64,000 nt of DNA from Lutjanus erythropterus (taxonomy: Eukaryota > Chordata > Actinopteri > Lutjaniformes > Lutjanidae), in contig CM034608.1 of NCBI GenBank assembly GCA_020091685.1, positions 4,192,751-4,256,750 on the forward strand, in the 5' to 3' direction. The position numbers were made by a program, and so were the translations under genes. Every line of letters starts with the position of its first letter. Position 1 is the stretch's first letter. Below the pieces are notes generated by a model, which saw nothing but the letters and a program-made list of their open reading frames with translations, searched no databases and had not been told where the DNA came from. Shown piece after piece: positions 12,560-24,476 of the stretch.

Positions 12560-13300
12560 AGCTCCTCAAGGACGTTTAATATTGAATAATGCCCGTAGAA
12601 TTTACCGTGCTCCGAGAAGATTGCACTTCATGGGTCTCCTGGCTGATTCTCGATGCACCTTGTGTTCTCTGGGGGTTCCCAGTACATTCCTCCACATGTT
12701 CTGGGAATGCCCACCTGTCGCTTTTTTTGGAACAGGATCTCCTCTCAACTGTCAGATATATTCTCTTTGACTATGCATGTATCAACAACTACTTTATGTT
12801 TGAATGATGTATCTCAGTTGCCGACCTCTGGGTTCCAGAAAAGACCTATGCTTGCTGGCCTCACTGTAGTCAAGAAATTGGTTGCCACAAGGTGGACACA
12901 CCCTGACGAGCTCTCAGTGAGCAACTGGATTCTCACATTTCTTGATCTAATTTACTTGAAGTTGTCCACTGCTCGTGTGATGGGCGTCAGTGAGTCCAAG
13001 ATTGGTTTGTGGGTATCGGCAGCTGAAAAATTAAACAAACGGACCTAGACATTCAACCTGGTTTACTGCATTTGGTCATGAGGTGCCCTGGGATGGCGGG
13101 AGGGAATGAGGGTTTCTCTTCTTTCCTTTTTTCTTTATTTTTTCTCTCGTCATTTTTTGCCCCTGCTGTCTCTTTGTCATTTTGCACTGTTGTTTTTCTT
13201 CCTATTAATGATTATGCCTTGTTATACTTGTTATCGCGGTGCATTGTCTTTTCTCATTTTGAATAAATAAAAAATGTAGTCACAAAAAAAAGAAAATATC
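12560..13300 (+). mobile_element. Tx1/L1-like LINE, 3' end with ORF2 C-terminus
   Basis: Overlapping frames from 12582 to 13048 give the C-terminal part of an L1/Tx1-type ORF2: a Cys motif (C-x2-C) followed by LHMFWECP. After a frameshift come LCLND, an LAGL..KKL run and a TRW/ELSTARVMG tail ending at a stop at 13046-13048. A 3' UTR, AATAAATAAA (13262) and an A-rich tail follow. The frame is broken at least once and the 5' part is missing, so the copy is dead. Confidence 0.75.
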
Positions 13301-16300
13301 TTAATATTTAATGTAATTAGTGTAATAATAACTAACACTCTTTTCCTGGTGAGGAGGATTATGATGCAGTGATAAACCTAAGCCATTAAAAGGTGTGAGC
13401 TGACAGTTGACTCTAGAGGCTCTATTTCTGTGGCAGCAGCTCAGCTGCACACGTTTGGTGTGCTAGTGGGTGCTGACATGCAGTACAGTGTGTCCTGATG
13501 CCAATCCATGTGGTGTACTGCAGCATTTGCACCACGAATGTATGTGTCTCATATGATCTGCTGCCCGCCTGCTCAATGTAGGTCAGTGCACTTGTGTTGC
13601 ATGATATTTCGGTCACTTATTTAGGTGAAGGCACACCCATATAGATGTCTCAAACAACCTTTATTCATGTTTTGTTCATCTCTCCAATGTCATTCCGCAT
13701 TTTTCAAGCAGCTGACACAGACCGTGATCACAGAGAAAAACGAAACAAGTTTTATTTCCCTGAAAATATGATGTCCGTCAGATCATTAATGCATCGAGAA
13801 AGATGAATTACCCTTAAAAAGAGTCATAGTCTGCCTCTTGGCATGATACCTATAAGCTGGGGCGGTGTTTCATAGCAACGTGGTTGTGGGTGTCAGAAGC
13901 TTTAATATGCACAGTGCATTCTGGTACAAGGCCACAGCTCCACATTGTCATTCTCCCTCAGCACGACTGTGGTTGGGCCGATGTGTTATGCCCTATTCTC
14001 TACCAGGTGTCACCCATGTCTCAGTCTTAGGTCAGTATTCAGGGATGCAGCAGGTAAAGTATCAGCAGAGATATGAAGTAGCTAAGTACAAATACTTTGT
14101 TACTGTACACAAGTAGATTTTCAGGTTACTTGAGTATTTTTCTGGCAACCTTTTACCTTTACTGCCTACATTTAAACACAAATATCTATGCTTTCTACTC
14201 CTTACATTTTCAAAACTGGCTTGTTACTGTAGTTTTAATGCAAGACGAAAACAACATAGAAAGACATAAGATTCATTAAGACCTAACAAGACAAAAACAG
14301 ATGAAAGTGACAGACACAAAAAAAACCCTCAAAGATGTAAAAAGACAAAAATAATGTAACAATATATAACAAGATGAAAACATTGTGCTTAAACTGTTGG
14401 ACTGTTTGTCCACACAGTTTTGTTCTCATTCCATCCATGCTTGTGAACAACTTAGCCTTTCGAGGATGCCCCTTTCATGCCCAATCATGATTCCAAACAG
14501 GTTTCCCAGTCTTTTTTGCCCTTTCCCAACTTTTTTTTGAAACATGTTGCATGCAACAAATTTAGTGTCTATTTATGAAAGAAAAAAAGAAAAAAAGTTA
14601 ATAAGTTTAATAAGTAAATATTAAATACCTTGTCTTTGTACTGTATTCATTTGAATACAAGTGTTTCTAAATCAATGCATCCTGCATATATTTACATATA
14701 CATTTATTTAGTGACCTCACTAACTCACATTTTGGCCATAGCTCAAGCATGCATACACTAATTATAACAAACAAAATTACACACAAATACCTGATATGAT
14801 AAAATGATGAGGTGATGACACTTTATATCCAAAAGGTCAACCTCACTGTCACATCATAATACTAAGCTGTCTATCAGTCATCTCTACTCCTCTGTAAAAA
14901 TAGTCTCAGCATGTTTCTACCTGGAAATTATTCACTGGAATCACACATTTATAGCAATTTCTTCCATTTTGTCAAAAAATACAATACTTTTTATTAAATT
15001 CCTTCAAAGTTACAGGTCAGTGGTAAGTTCCATATTAAATTCCTCCAAAGTCTTCACTACAGACATTATATTAATCTGGACAAACCTGGATGTAAACTAA
15101 CTTGACTGGTTGGTGGAGACAAATAACTGTGAGGCAGTAATTCTTTTGTTTGACTGCTCTATTTTATACAACACTTGACAGTTCACTTCTCACTCTTCTT
15201 AACCGACCACTAGGGGCCACGAGTGATCAACAACTGCTCAGGACAAAGTGGGGTCATGTTAATATTGGTGGAACTTTGCAAATCTCTGCTGGTTGTATCT
15301 GGCAGTTGTGCTTCACCACCTGCTGCCTGGTGGGGATCTGTACTGTATTGAGTGACCTCTGCTAGTTTAGTCTATGTTCTTGTTCAGTGTTCATTGTTTC
15401 AAATAAAGAGTGCCTCGGACCATTTATACAGACAGGAAGAGCTGCTCGGCCGAATATTTCACATTGTTTGGCTGTCGCTCAGATGAAACCAATACCAGGT
15501 GGAAATCAAAACACACTTTATGATGCCAATAAATTCATCTGTTTATTGCAAGCTGGTATCGTGCCAAAGCATGTAATAACCCTGTCAATCAATCAATCAG
15601 TGGTGTTCTATTTTACCTGGACTATGGCTAATCAAGTTAGCGATAGCATGCAAAGTCCTGTTAGACTCTGAAGATGTGGCTTGCTGAGAAACATTTCAGG
15701 TGACAGTCAGTTTGGTTAGGTTTAGGTATTAAAAGTACTTAGTTATGTTTTGGAAAAAATTACTATTTTCTTAAAACAATGAACTTTGATTATTTGTCTC
15801 ACAGGACTCAACCCCTGAGAGGTGTAATATGAAATGAGATTAATGGGTTAGCGAGGTATGTTGAGCCTAAAGCAAAGTTATCAGTGTAACGAAAGTGTCT
15901 TTCTTATAATACGTAAATATCTGAGCAGGTTAGAGCAGATTATGTTCAGGGTTTTACATTAAATTGGACGTAAAAACTGCCGTCTTTTCATGAATTGTCC
16001 TGACGATACTCTTTATAAACCTTATAGATTCTCAGCTTAGAATACATAGTGGGTTGTGTGACCCACCAAGACCTTTAACCCAACTCTGATCAACACACCA
16101 GACATTTGTGACAGGTCACCAAATGTGTAACACCTGTTAAACTAGGTCAGATAAATGAAAAATAACATGTAATTTAAATTTCCATGAATTTATTTTATTA
16201 GTTCTGATTACTTAAAAAAAAAATAATCAGAAATATTTCATGGTAATTGCAGACTTTCAAAATATTAACATTTCTTAAATTCATTTTTCTATGACCTCTC

Positions 16301-17393
16301 ATGGCCCACCTACACATCGTTCCTGGTCCAACCAGTGGGCCCCTGCCTACACTTTGGGAATCACAGCGTTATGTAGGCTGGTACAGTTGCCAAACAAAGC
16401 CCACACTTTATGCAGCATTGGTGGGGTTACTTTAAAAATATATCCTGATACAGTTACTAATTGGCTGTCAACAAAGGATTTTGGATTACCTCAATATGAA
16501 ATATGGTGAAATTGTTTAGCCTAATATAGTGTTTTCAAGGCTACAACTAACAATTATTTTCATCATTGATTAATTGGTCAGTTGTTTTCTCAATTGATTA
16601 GTTGTTTGGTCCATGCAGTGTCACAAAATGGTGAAATCAAAATGGCAGCATGTATTAGGTTAGCCAATCAGAAGCAGAAAAGGTGGGTCATGCCTTGCTA
16701 TATAAGAGTTTGAGTGGAGGTTCATATTGTCTAGAAATGTGGAGGTAGACTAGATCCAGAGAGGTAGAGTTGGACTCAGTCAAATTCCACAACTTGGCTT
16801 GGCAGTTAACACCAGGGCTATCTATCATTTAAAGAACTTCTGATACGAAATGAGACAGTGCCAAAACCAGTACCCTTCATTTGATATCTTCTCTTTGATT
16901 TCCATACTTTTGAACATTTTGGTTGCATCTCAGCATGCCAACCTGCCAAGTCTGTCAAACACTAGACTCAGCTTAACCACCAATGACTGTATGTAGCTGG
17001 AGCTGGAGCTGTGGGCAAATCACAAGTTGCATTGAATAGAAGAACGCTTGTGGTGATCAGTCATGAGCAAAACAACAAAGTTTCGATACTACCTGGTATT
17101 GGGATGTTTTGGTTGATGCCTTAAAGGTGTACCGATACCCAACCCTGGTGAGTGCCATACTTTTTACTCATATATGGTAATGTCCCTGTTTGACCGGTTT
17201 TTCATACGCTTGTGGTAAATTTGTGCCTCCAGGTTAGTTTCTCACTACTAATTGTGTTCCCGGTCATGAAAATTATGCTTGGAATTTTCATATTGGTCTT
17301 TTCCTGCCCCCTGTCGTATGTGTACACTTCAAGGAAGACACTATGAAATTTTCTCGTTAATACAAAGCAATGGCAAAAATGTCCAAAGTCGAT
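13301..17393. other. Gene-free stretch with repeat fragments
   Basis: No supported gene. 13920-14060 shares GTTATGCCCTATTCTCTACC and CAGGTGTCACCC with repeats near 34710 and 38080. 14040-14230 resembles one end of the hAT-like family seen complete at 53895-54810. 16528-16640 resembles one end of another hAT-like family (AACTAACAATTATTTTCAT). 16870-17300 is related to the duplicated segments at 19.2-21.2 kb. I see nothing recognisable in 14300-16500. Confidence 0.5.
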
Positions 17394-18170
17394 CAGTCCC
17401 TCCAGGAAGTTGGAAATTCAACCAATCCTTATGAATTCTGCACCACCTTGCAATTTTGTCTAATCACCGCAACTTTTACACAAATTTGACCAATCATTGT
17501 AGTTTCCTGCAAGTTCCAGCAATCATAGCAATCCCCCCATGCTGAAATCATACATGTACATTTCAATCATACAAGTACATTTCAATGAACTGACTCAATG
17601 TTTTATCATTTTTTTCTGGGGGGGGGATTGGCACAGGAGGTTTATCATTGTTATTGACATTTATCAATGCTCTGTGCAGCTTATATATTTTTTTCATAAT
17701 TTTGTGCTGGTTTTGAGTTTGAGCTCCAAAAAGATTTCGCTCCTTTGTGGAATACAGAACAGAGTGTGGTTTCATTTTCCGTGGAGCAAGTTGTTTTTTT
17801 TGTTTTTTTAATTAAATGTATTGATTAAAAGAATTAAAAGATAGTAACTTTTTTTTCCAAGGTTTATTTGTTCCAGCAATTTCTTTGCAACAAGCACCTA
17901 AAAACATTGCAACATGCATAGCAATTTTTTACAGAAGCTACCGCGAAATTGAGCATCTTATGCTGCAACAGGATAGAAGAAGATAGAAGATAGAGAAGCT
18001 GCTTCAGGTTTCCTGAAGTTTGCAGACCACTTTCATAGCTGAAGAAATAAAGTGTGATGTTGAAATAAGAAGTTGAAATAGAGATCCCTCTTCTGTTACA
18101 TGGAACATCTAGTCTTTTATCTGCCTTGTAAAGCACTTTGAAACGATTCTTTTGATAAGTCACATACAAA
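17394..18170. mobile_element. TIR element starting CAGTCCCTCCAGGA (partial)
   Basis: The left end CAGTCCCTCCAGGAAGTT matches 30659. Sequence near 17870-17930 (ACATTGCAACATGCATAGC) matches the right part of the copy ending at 29526, which terminates TCCTGGAGGGACTG. This is a dispersed non-autonomous DNA element, probably hAT-like. The right terminus of this copy is not visible. Confidence 0.55.
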
Positions 18171-19229
18171 AAACTATATTATTATGAATCACAGGATATC
18201 TGTTTATTGACAGATTAAAACTTCATTGCACAACATCAGACTAATATATCCAACGTTAAATATTACAATTACACAGAAAATTAGTATTATATTACAAGTG
18301 CTGTTTGTTGTCAAAATTAAGACTCAGTTAGAGCCTGTCAGCTCATCGATCAGGTGACAGCCAGGCGTTTGCCGTCGGCGGAAAGCAACTGTCGCGCCTG
18401 GCTCTGAAAACTGTGTCTGCGTCGATCTTGTGAGGTTATCGTTGCCCACCTGTGCATGACGTGAGAGCAAGTTGGGATCAAATCGGACACAAATCTAACC
18501 GGCATGCATTGTGCCGGTAATCGATTCTGCACAGGCCTGGCTCATCTTGAATGCACCTATTTACTCTCACTATAAGTTGTACATGCGCAGTTTGATCCTC
18601 TCAGTGAAAAAGATAGGAGCTTGGTGGGGCGCACAGAACATGCGCCCTCAGCATTCATTTGAATGCTGCTGGTTTACACATTGTCAAACCTCTGGGTGGC
18701 AGCAGCGAGCAACTGGCTCGATCTACATCTGACAATTAATACAGCAGAGTGAGATGTGTTGATAGCTGGAAGAGTTTAGCACATTAGCTGCTAGAATCGA
18801 GACATAAAATCTTCTCATTAGAAGAGAAGCTCAGAGTTAAAAAACCTGACCAGCTCACATCATAAGGCAACAACAATCAGAGGAAGATGATAAACTCATA
18901 GTGACGCCTCACACTGGGACCAGCTGATCTTCATAGAGGTGACTAGTAACTGTACCTGTCAGGTAAATGTAGTAAAAAAAAAAAAACATGAAGTGGAACT
19001 ATAAAGTAATATAATATGGATGTAATTCGAAATCGGACTTAGGTAAAGTATTTGAGTAAATGTACTTAGTTACATTCCCCCACTGGAGATGACAGCTGAA
19101 TGTGTGGTGTTGGTCTTTTACAAACTTTAAAATAGTTGTTGTTTTATGCAGAAAAGTGAGAGAGTTGTCAGTGTAACCAAATTGTCTTTCTTTTAACACG
19201 TGCATATCTGCTCTGGAGCAGGTTATGTT
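18171..19229. other. Gene-free stretch
   Basis: No gene seen. 18340-18740 is more GC-rich than its surroundings but holds no frame I recognise. 18985-19097 ends with a TTACATTCCCCCACTGG stretch typical of one end of the hAT-like family seen complete at 53895-54810. Confidence 0.4.
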
Positions 19230-20057
19230 CAGTTTCTTCTTTCTATCTTGGACCAGGTCAGACTAGGGTAGGTAGGTAGCTGTAGCTGCAGTAGTGGTCT
19301 TTGTATTAATAGGATTGAATGCAGGTATTGTTTGATTGGAGAAGTTTTGCTGCTACCTGGTACTGGGTTATTTCTGTTAATGCCTTACCGGTGTACCAAG
19401 ATGCACTGATACCCAGCCCTCATGAGCATCACTTTTCATTTTCATTAAAGTCCCTGTCTGACAGGTTCTTCAGACGCTTGCGGTAAGTTTTTACCTCCAG
19501 GTTAATTCCCCATTTCTAATCGTGTTCCCGGCCCTTGAGAGTAATGCTTGGAATTTTCATTACTTGGAAGTCTTTCCCTGCAATGATATAACTGCCCAAA
19601 TGACAGTCATGAACACAAAAAAGATCCATTTCTGACAGATGTCATGACATAGTAAGGACAGTGTAATGACAGTCTTATTCACATCCCTTCAAAGAAAGTG
19701 TTACCCTGTTAAGTGCTTTTTCTCTCATAAGAACAGGAGTAGAAGTAACTCATTACAACCAGTCATGTTACTGTAATCAAGTCATTTTGGGAGTACCGGT
19801 ACTTTTATGATGCTATTTTCGCTCTTATTCAAGTATACATTACAGTACTTTTAAAACCATAATTTGGTCATTGTACATGCTGAATTAAATTAAATATAAA
19901 ATAAATAAATAAAATTGAATTAAATTGAATTAAGTTTATATATTTATCAATATGAATACCATCATGTGTAGTTAACTGTAATGACTGCATATATTCACAG
20001 CAGTATTTTTCTGTAGGATAATGAACATCAGTGATCTGATTCAGATTTTAGATTCAT
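19230..20057. repeat. Local duplication, copy 1 (second at about 20690-21760)
   Basis: Shares TCTGACAGGTTCTTCAGA, AGTAATGCTTGGAATTTTCA and TTTTAGATTCATC in order with the second copy. A related segment lies at 16.9-17.3 kb. A SINE and a LINE piece interrupt this copy at its right end and are absent from the second copy. Confidence 0.7.
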
Positions 20058-20059
20058 CG

Positions 20060-20121
20060 ACCATCACTGCCTCCGTACATGGGGCGCACACTCTACCAAC
20101 TGTGCTACCCAGGCGCCCCAA
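20060..20121 (-). mobile_element. tRNA-derived SINE head
   Basis: On the minus strand it reads GGGGCGCCTGGGTAGCACAG followed by TTGGTAGAGTG, a tRNA-like acceptor/D-arm with an A-box, then CGCCCCATGTAC. The B-box half is missing. It resembles a widespread fish tRNA-SINE. It sits inside duplicated sequence whose sister copy (about 21710) lacks it. Confidence 0.55.
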
Positions 20122-20138
20122 TAAACATGTTATTTTCC

Positions 20139-20470
20139 AGCAGGGGACCCCAAACATCCTTCTCCTCAGCTACATTAACCAGCTCTGACTGGGGGATCCC
20201 AAGGCATTCCCAGGCCAGGGCAGAGTTATAATCCCTCCACCTAGTCCTCAGTCTGCCCCGTCGTCTCCTCCCAGCTGGATGTGCCTGGAACACCTCCCTA
20301 GGGAGGTGACCAGGTGGCATCCTTACAAGATGCCCGAACCACCTCAACTGGCTCCTGTCTATGCAAAGGAGCAGCGGCTCTACTCTGAGTCCCTCACAGA
20401 TGACTGAGCTTCTCGCCCTATCCGTAAGGGAGATGCCAGCCACCCTCCCTAGAAAACCCATTTCAGCCGC
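20139..20470 (-). mobile_element. Rex1-like LINE, reverse transcriptase C-terminal fragment
   Basis: An open frame of about 110 codons with SQLRWFGHLVRMP, a Gly/Arg-rich GRRRRGRLRTRWRDY stretch and a final ...WGPLL segment. This is the C-terminal tail typical of fish Rex1-type non-LTR elements. It has no catalytic domain and is 5'-truncated. It is inserted in the duplicated segment, 17 bases from the SINE. Confidence 0.75.
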
Positions 20471-20639
20471 TTGTATTATTTTAATATTAATAACAAATTT
20501 CCACATAGAATAATCACAAAAAAATAATCATATTCTTTGGGAAAAGGCTGGAAATTTATACAAAAATAAAACCAAGAAAGGTGAAACATTGCTGTTTGTG
20601 ATAAGTAAAGGGTACTTTGTTTCAATATTTGAGAGTACT

Positions 20640-21760
20640 TCATTCAGTACCTTCTCTTTAATTTCCATACTTTTGAACATTTTGGTGGCACCTCAGCACG
20701 CTGACCTGCCAAGTCCATCAAATACACCAGGCTCAACTTCACCAACACAGACTGTATGTAGCTGTAGCTGCAGTAATGGGCCAATCACAAGTCACACTGA
20801 TTAGAAGAACACTTGCGGAGATTGGTTGTGACCATAACCATACAAACAGCCATTTTTCTAGATATTTATTTTAAAAGGATTGAATACAGGTATTGTTAGA
20901 CTGACAGCTTTTGATACTTCCTGGTATTGGGTTATTTCTGTCAATGACTTAAAGGTGCACCAAGATGTACTGATACCCACCCCTCAGGAGCCCTGCTTGT
21001 CATTTTCAGTAACGTCCTGTCTGACAGGTTCTTCAGATGCTTGCGGTAAATTTTTACCCCCAGGTTAGTTCCTCATTTCTAATCATGTTCCCGGCCCTCG
21101 AGAGTAATGCTTGGAATTTTCATGTTGGTCTTTACCTGCAATGATAGAACTGACAGAATGGCAGTCATGAACACAAAAACGACTCATTTACATTCATGAG
21201 AGGGGGCATGAGATAGTTAGTACAGTGTAATAACAGTTTTATTCACACCCCTTCTTATTACAACTTCATTATGTTCGTCATGTTACTGTAATCAAGTCAT
21301 TTTGAGGTAATGTTAAAACATAAAGCTAAACAGTTTCCATTAAGTTTGATAATATCTATTTGTCATAACAATGTCAACATTGCTTTAAAAAAATGTGCAA
21401 TTGACCAAATGATTGAATGGTGTCATTTTAACCTTTGACTTCCAAAGACTAAGATATTTTATTTATTTTACCTTTATTTAACCAGGCTGTCCCACTGAGA
21501 TTCAAAATGTCTTGTACAGGAGAGACCTATACATATTAATGCATTTATTCTGTTAGTTTACCATTTTAAAAATGAAACAACACCAAACTGTAAATTTTGT
21601 CAAATTTATTTATATATTTGTCAACATGCATACCATAATGTGTAGTAAACTGTATTGACCACATATATTCTCAGGATAATAACCATCAGTGATCTGATTC
21701 AAATTTTAGATTCATCTACAATTAGTTATATATATTTTATAAAATCATAAACATGTTTTT
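20640..21760. repeat. Local duplication, copy 2
   Basis: Direct diverged copy of the segment at 19230-20130 and partly of 16870-17300. The sequence near 21700-21780 continues without the SINE and LINE pieces found in copy 1. 21460-21530 also contains a TTTACCTTTATTTAACCAGG stretch typical of a widespread fish SINE. Confidence 0.65.
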
Positions 21761-22727
21761 TTTAACATTAATAATAACTCATTTCCACCTCGTCTCCCCC
21801 TACTTTGTTTTTAATTAAGTCTAATTCATTCAATATTTGTATTTTAATTGAAAATTGAGACCACTTGTTTTATTGACAGAGACAATGATAGTTGCTAAGC
21901 AACCAAGATGCATCTCCAACTGTGCAAAAAGTAACAATACAGTGGTAATTTCAGTATGAGTATCTTTACCTTGTGCGTTATTTAAATATGAAAAACATTT
22001 CAAATGAAAATACAGACACTTTTAGAAAAAGTCAGGTAACAGCAGTATCGTATTTTCTAATTCAAAGTTATTGCACATATAGGTATGGAAACAGTCACAA
22101 TGATATTGATATTTATTGGATATTATTAATTAAAAGAAAAGAAAATACTGTGTCCAACTCCAATGGTCTATTAAGTATATGTAATGTAATTTAAACATGA
22201 ATGAGACTTAATCCATGTAAAAAGCAAAAAATAAAAAGCACATGGCTCCATGATCGTGAAGAAGCTAGCAGCCTCTGCCTTTTCTTTGCAGGGATTTAGC
22301 CACTTTAATACTCGAGCTCAGCTCCCAACATGGAAGAGTTCCACCAAAATTAGTTTCATCCTCAACACTATATTTCACCGTCACTGTATCCTAGGCTTCA
22401 TGCCAGAAAAGATAACTGTGATCGGTTTGTATTAAGTCACTAATCTGACAGAAAACATCCTACATGACACATACATGCTGCAAATCACATGTTTTTACTG
22501 TGGTTGAAGTTTTGTTGTTGTGTTGTTTTTTTTTTTACATAAATCTATCACTAATCTATATAGAAAGAGTTAATAATGATTTCAGTTCTGCACTCATTAA
22601 CACATTTATGCATTTTAAGAACTAGTTTCACAGGCACAAAATAGCTGCTGGACAAGTAAGAAAGAAAACCCCAGAGCAGGGAAAACACCAGTGAACGTTT
22701 TTTAAACCCATAAACACGAGTAGAGAT
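21761..22727. other. Gene-free stretch
   Basis: AT-rich. The short open frames lack any recognisable domain or codon pattern. I see nothing further. Confidence 0.4.
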
Positions 22728-22733
22728 TTTATT
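22728..22733 (-). terminator. Possible poly(A) signal of the minus-strand GIMAP gene
   Basis: AATAAA on the minus strand, about 620 bases past the stop codon. It is the first canonical hexamer I noticed downstream. There is no supporting GU-rich element I can assert. Confidence 0.25.
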
Positions 22734-23350
22734 AATACATAAACATAGTGGCTTTATATTCAGTAATATTGTATGTGTCATGAGCTTCACTGCTGTAAAA
22801 TCTAAACTGGAAAACAAATACAGACACTGTTAGTTACACACTTTTACCTTGTCTTGTCAACAGATTGATCGATCATTTGATCAGTAGTAGATTCTATTTA
22901 CAAATGTATGAAAAAGAGAAAAAGCAGGAAATCCTCGCATTGACAGACCTGTTTTTACTGGATAAATCATTACCTGATAATTAAAACTGTCAGTGATTGG
23001 TCAGTTTTTCATGACTAATTGATGACCACAAATGACCAGTTCATTTAGTTAGAATCACAGTTTGTATAATATGTTTGTATTGAACAAAAAACAAACTAAC
23101 AAAAAAACCCTCACACGCAATAGAAGAAACTTGTTTTTTAATCACTAATATTTTTTCAAACACCTGTGTAACTGCATAGTGTTGTTCTCTGTATCTGTAT
23201 CTACTGTGTGTTCATTGTGTCTATTTTGTTTTTTTGTCAACAAACAAACAAAACAAAAGCATACGAAAAATAAACTATTGCTGGTTGAACAACTTAACTT
23301 TCCAGCCAGATGTGAAACTTTTCTAGATGTTCTCAGATGTTTGAGGGGTT

Positions 23351-24285
23351 TTAATATAGAGGAGCCTCGTACAGGTTGGCGTCCTGTTCAGCAGCAGCAG
23401 CAGCAGCATCCTTCAGTACGGTCTGAAACTGAATGACCTTCTGCAGCAGCTCCTCCATGAAGGGGAGGTTTTCGACCAGCTGCTCTGCTGTCTGTCTGTT
23501 CAGCCCCTGCTGTTGCAGAGTCCTCTCAGCCTCCTGAAACATCTCTTCAGTGAAGTTAGTTCCTCCATTCCCCGCCACCATGTCATCGATCTTCCTGATC
23601 AGCTCAATCACTTGAGTTCTGTTACATCTTTGCTTGTTGTTGAAGACATGGTACCGGTTACCGCACTTGTTTATCACCTCTCGCAGTTTCGGGTGGCCAG
23701 CTTGCACGTATTCCCGAATGCTGCTGCCCTGCAGTTCATCGCCACGCGTGAAGAGAACGATCATGTATTTGGCCGCCTCCGGCCCGAAGATTTTCTCCAG
23801 GGCTTGGATGCAGCTTTGCTCTTCTGTGGTGAACCTGCCTATTTGGATGACCAGCAGGAAGGCGTGAGGGCCGGGAGCAGCCACCTGGATGCATTTTGCA
23901 ATCTCGTTCCTTATGCTCTCTGCACTTTTAGACGTATCCAGAACCCCGGGCGTGTCGATGATGTGGATCTTCCTGCGACTGTTAACACGTTCTTTCTCGC
24001 AGGTTATGGTCACAGACTCCGCACTCGCCGAAGACTGGAAAACCTTTTTGCCCACGATGGTGTTACCAGCTGCACTCTTCCCGACCCCAGTCTTCCCGAT
24101 CATCACAATCCTCAATGGAGGACCTGCAAACATAAAGAGATATATTGTGTACATACTTTAAACAGTGGTCAACGCAACAAACAAAAAAAACACCTAATTA
24201 GTCAGTGTTGACAGTAATATGCTGAGCTGAAGAAAGCTAAAACAGTTCAAACTTCACCGTCAGGTAGTGAGATGAGGTTACCCAT
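23351..24285 (-). CDS. GIMAP-family (AIG1-type) GTPase, N-myristoylated type
   Basis: Two coding exons. Exon 1 is 24285-24258: ATG GGT AAC..., M-G-N-L-I-S-L-P-D plus one base, then a GTGAAG donor. Exon 2 is 24123-23351 after a TTTGCAG acceptor. The joined frame is 801 nt, or 266 residues. The start MGN.IS fits an N-myristoylation site, so membrane association is likely. G motifs: P-loop GKTGVGKS at 19-26, DTPG at 66-69, and the family-typical G4 TRGDEL at 135-140. A VFNN stretch follows, then a Gln/Glu-rich, probably coiled C-terminal region with an Ala run. GIMAPs are septin-like GTPases mostly studied in lymphocytes; fish have many. The exact orthologue cannot be named. It is divergent from the plus-strand GIMAP gene starting at 24477. 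Confidence 0.9.
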
Positions 24286-24476
24286 CCGTCTTTGTCCTTG
24301 AATTTTTTGAGACTGAGTGAAGTAGTTTGTGTGAAGCTCTTATATGGAGCAGATCTCCACCCACAGGGTGGATCAACTTACAGTATATCAATGTGATTCA
24401 GTCTGACAGATTTCACAGCTGATCCAGAGACTCCAGTCACACCTGCCTGCTGCCTGTTCTCTACACAGCAGCTACA
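24286..24476. promoter_or_regulatory. Shared intergenic region of two divergent GIMAP genes
   Basis: Only 191 bases separate the two start codons. A clear TATA box serves the minus gene (24339-24346). A weaker GTATATCA at 24383-24390 could serve the plus gene. The roughly 40 bases between the two boxes must carry upstream elements for both, so co-regulation is plausible. That is inference. Confidence 0.5.
24339..24346 (-). promoter_or_regulatory. TATA box of the minus-strand GIMAP gene
   Basis: CATATAAG on the minus strand, 54 bases upstream of the ATG. Expected transcription start is near 24312, giving a very short 5' UTR. Confidence 0.55.

Noticed and set aside
20060..20121. tRNA gene on the minus strand
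   Set aside because: Only the 5' half of a tRNA-like sequence is present and the B-box half is missing. It is a SINE head.
23513..24211. 232-codon plus-strand open frame
   Set aside because: Antisense to the GIMAP exon, with no recognisable domain; the minus-strand frame has all G motifs.
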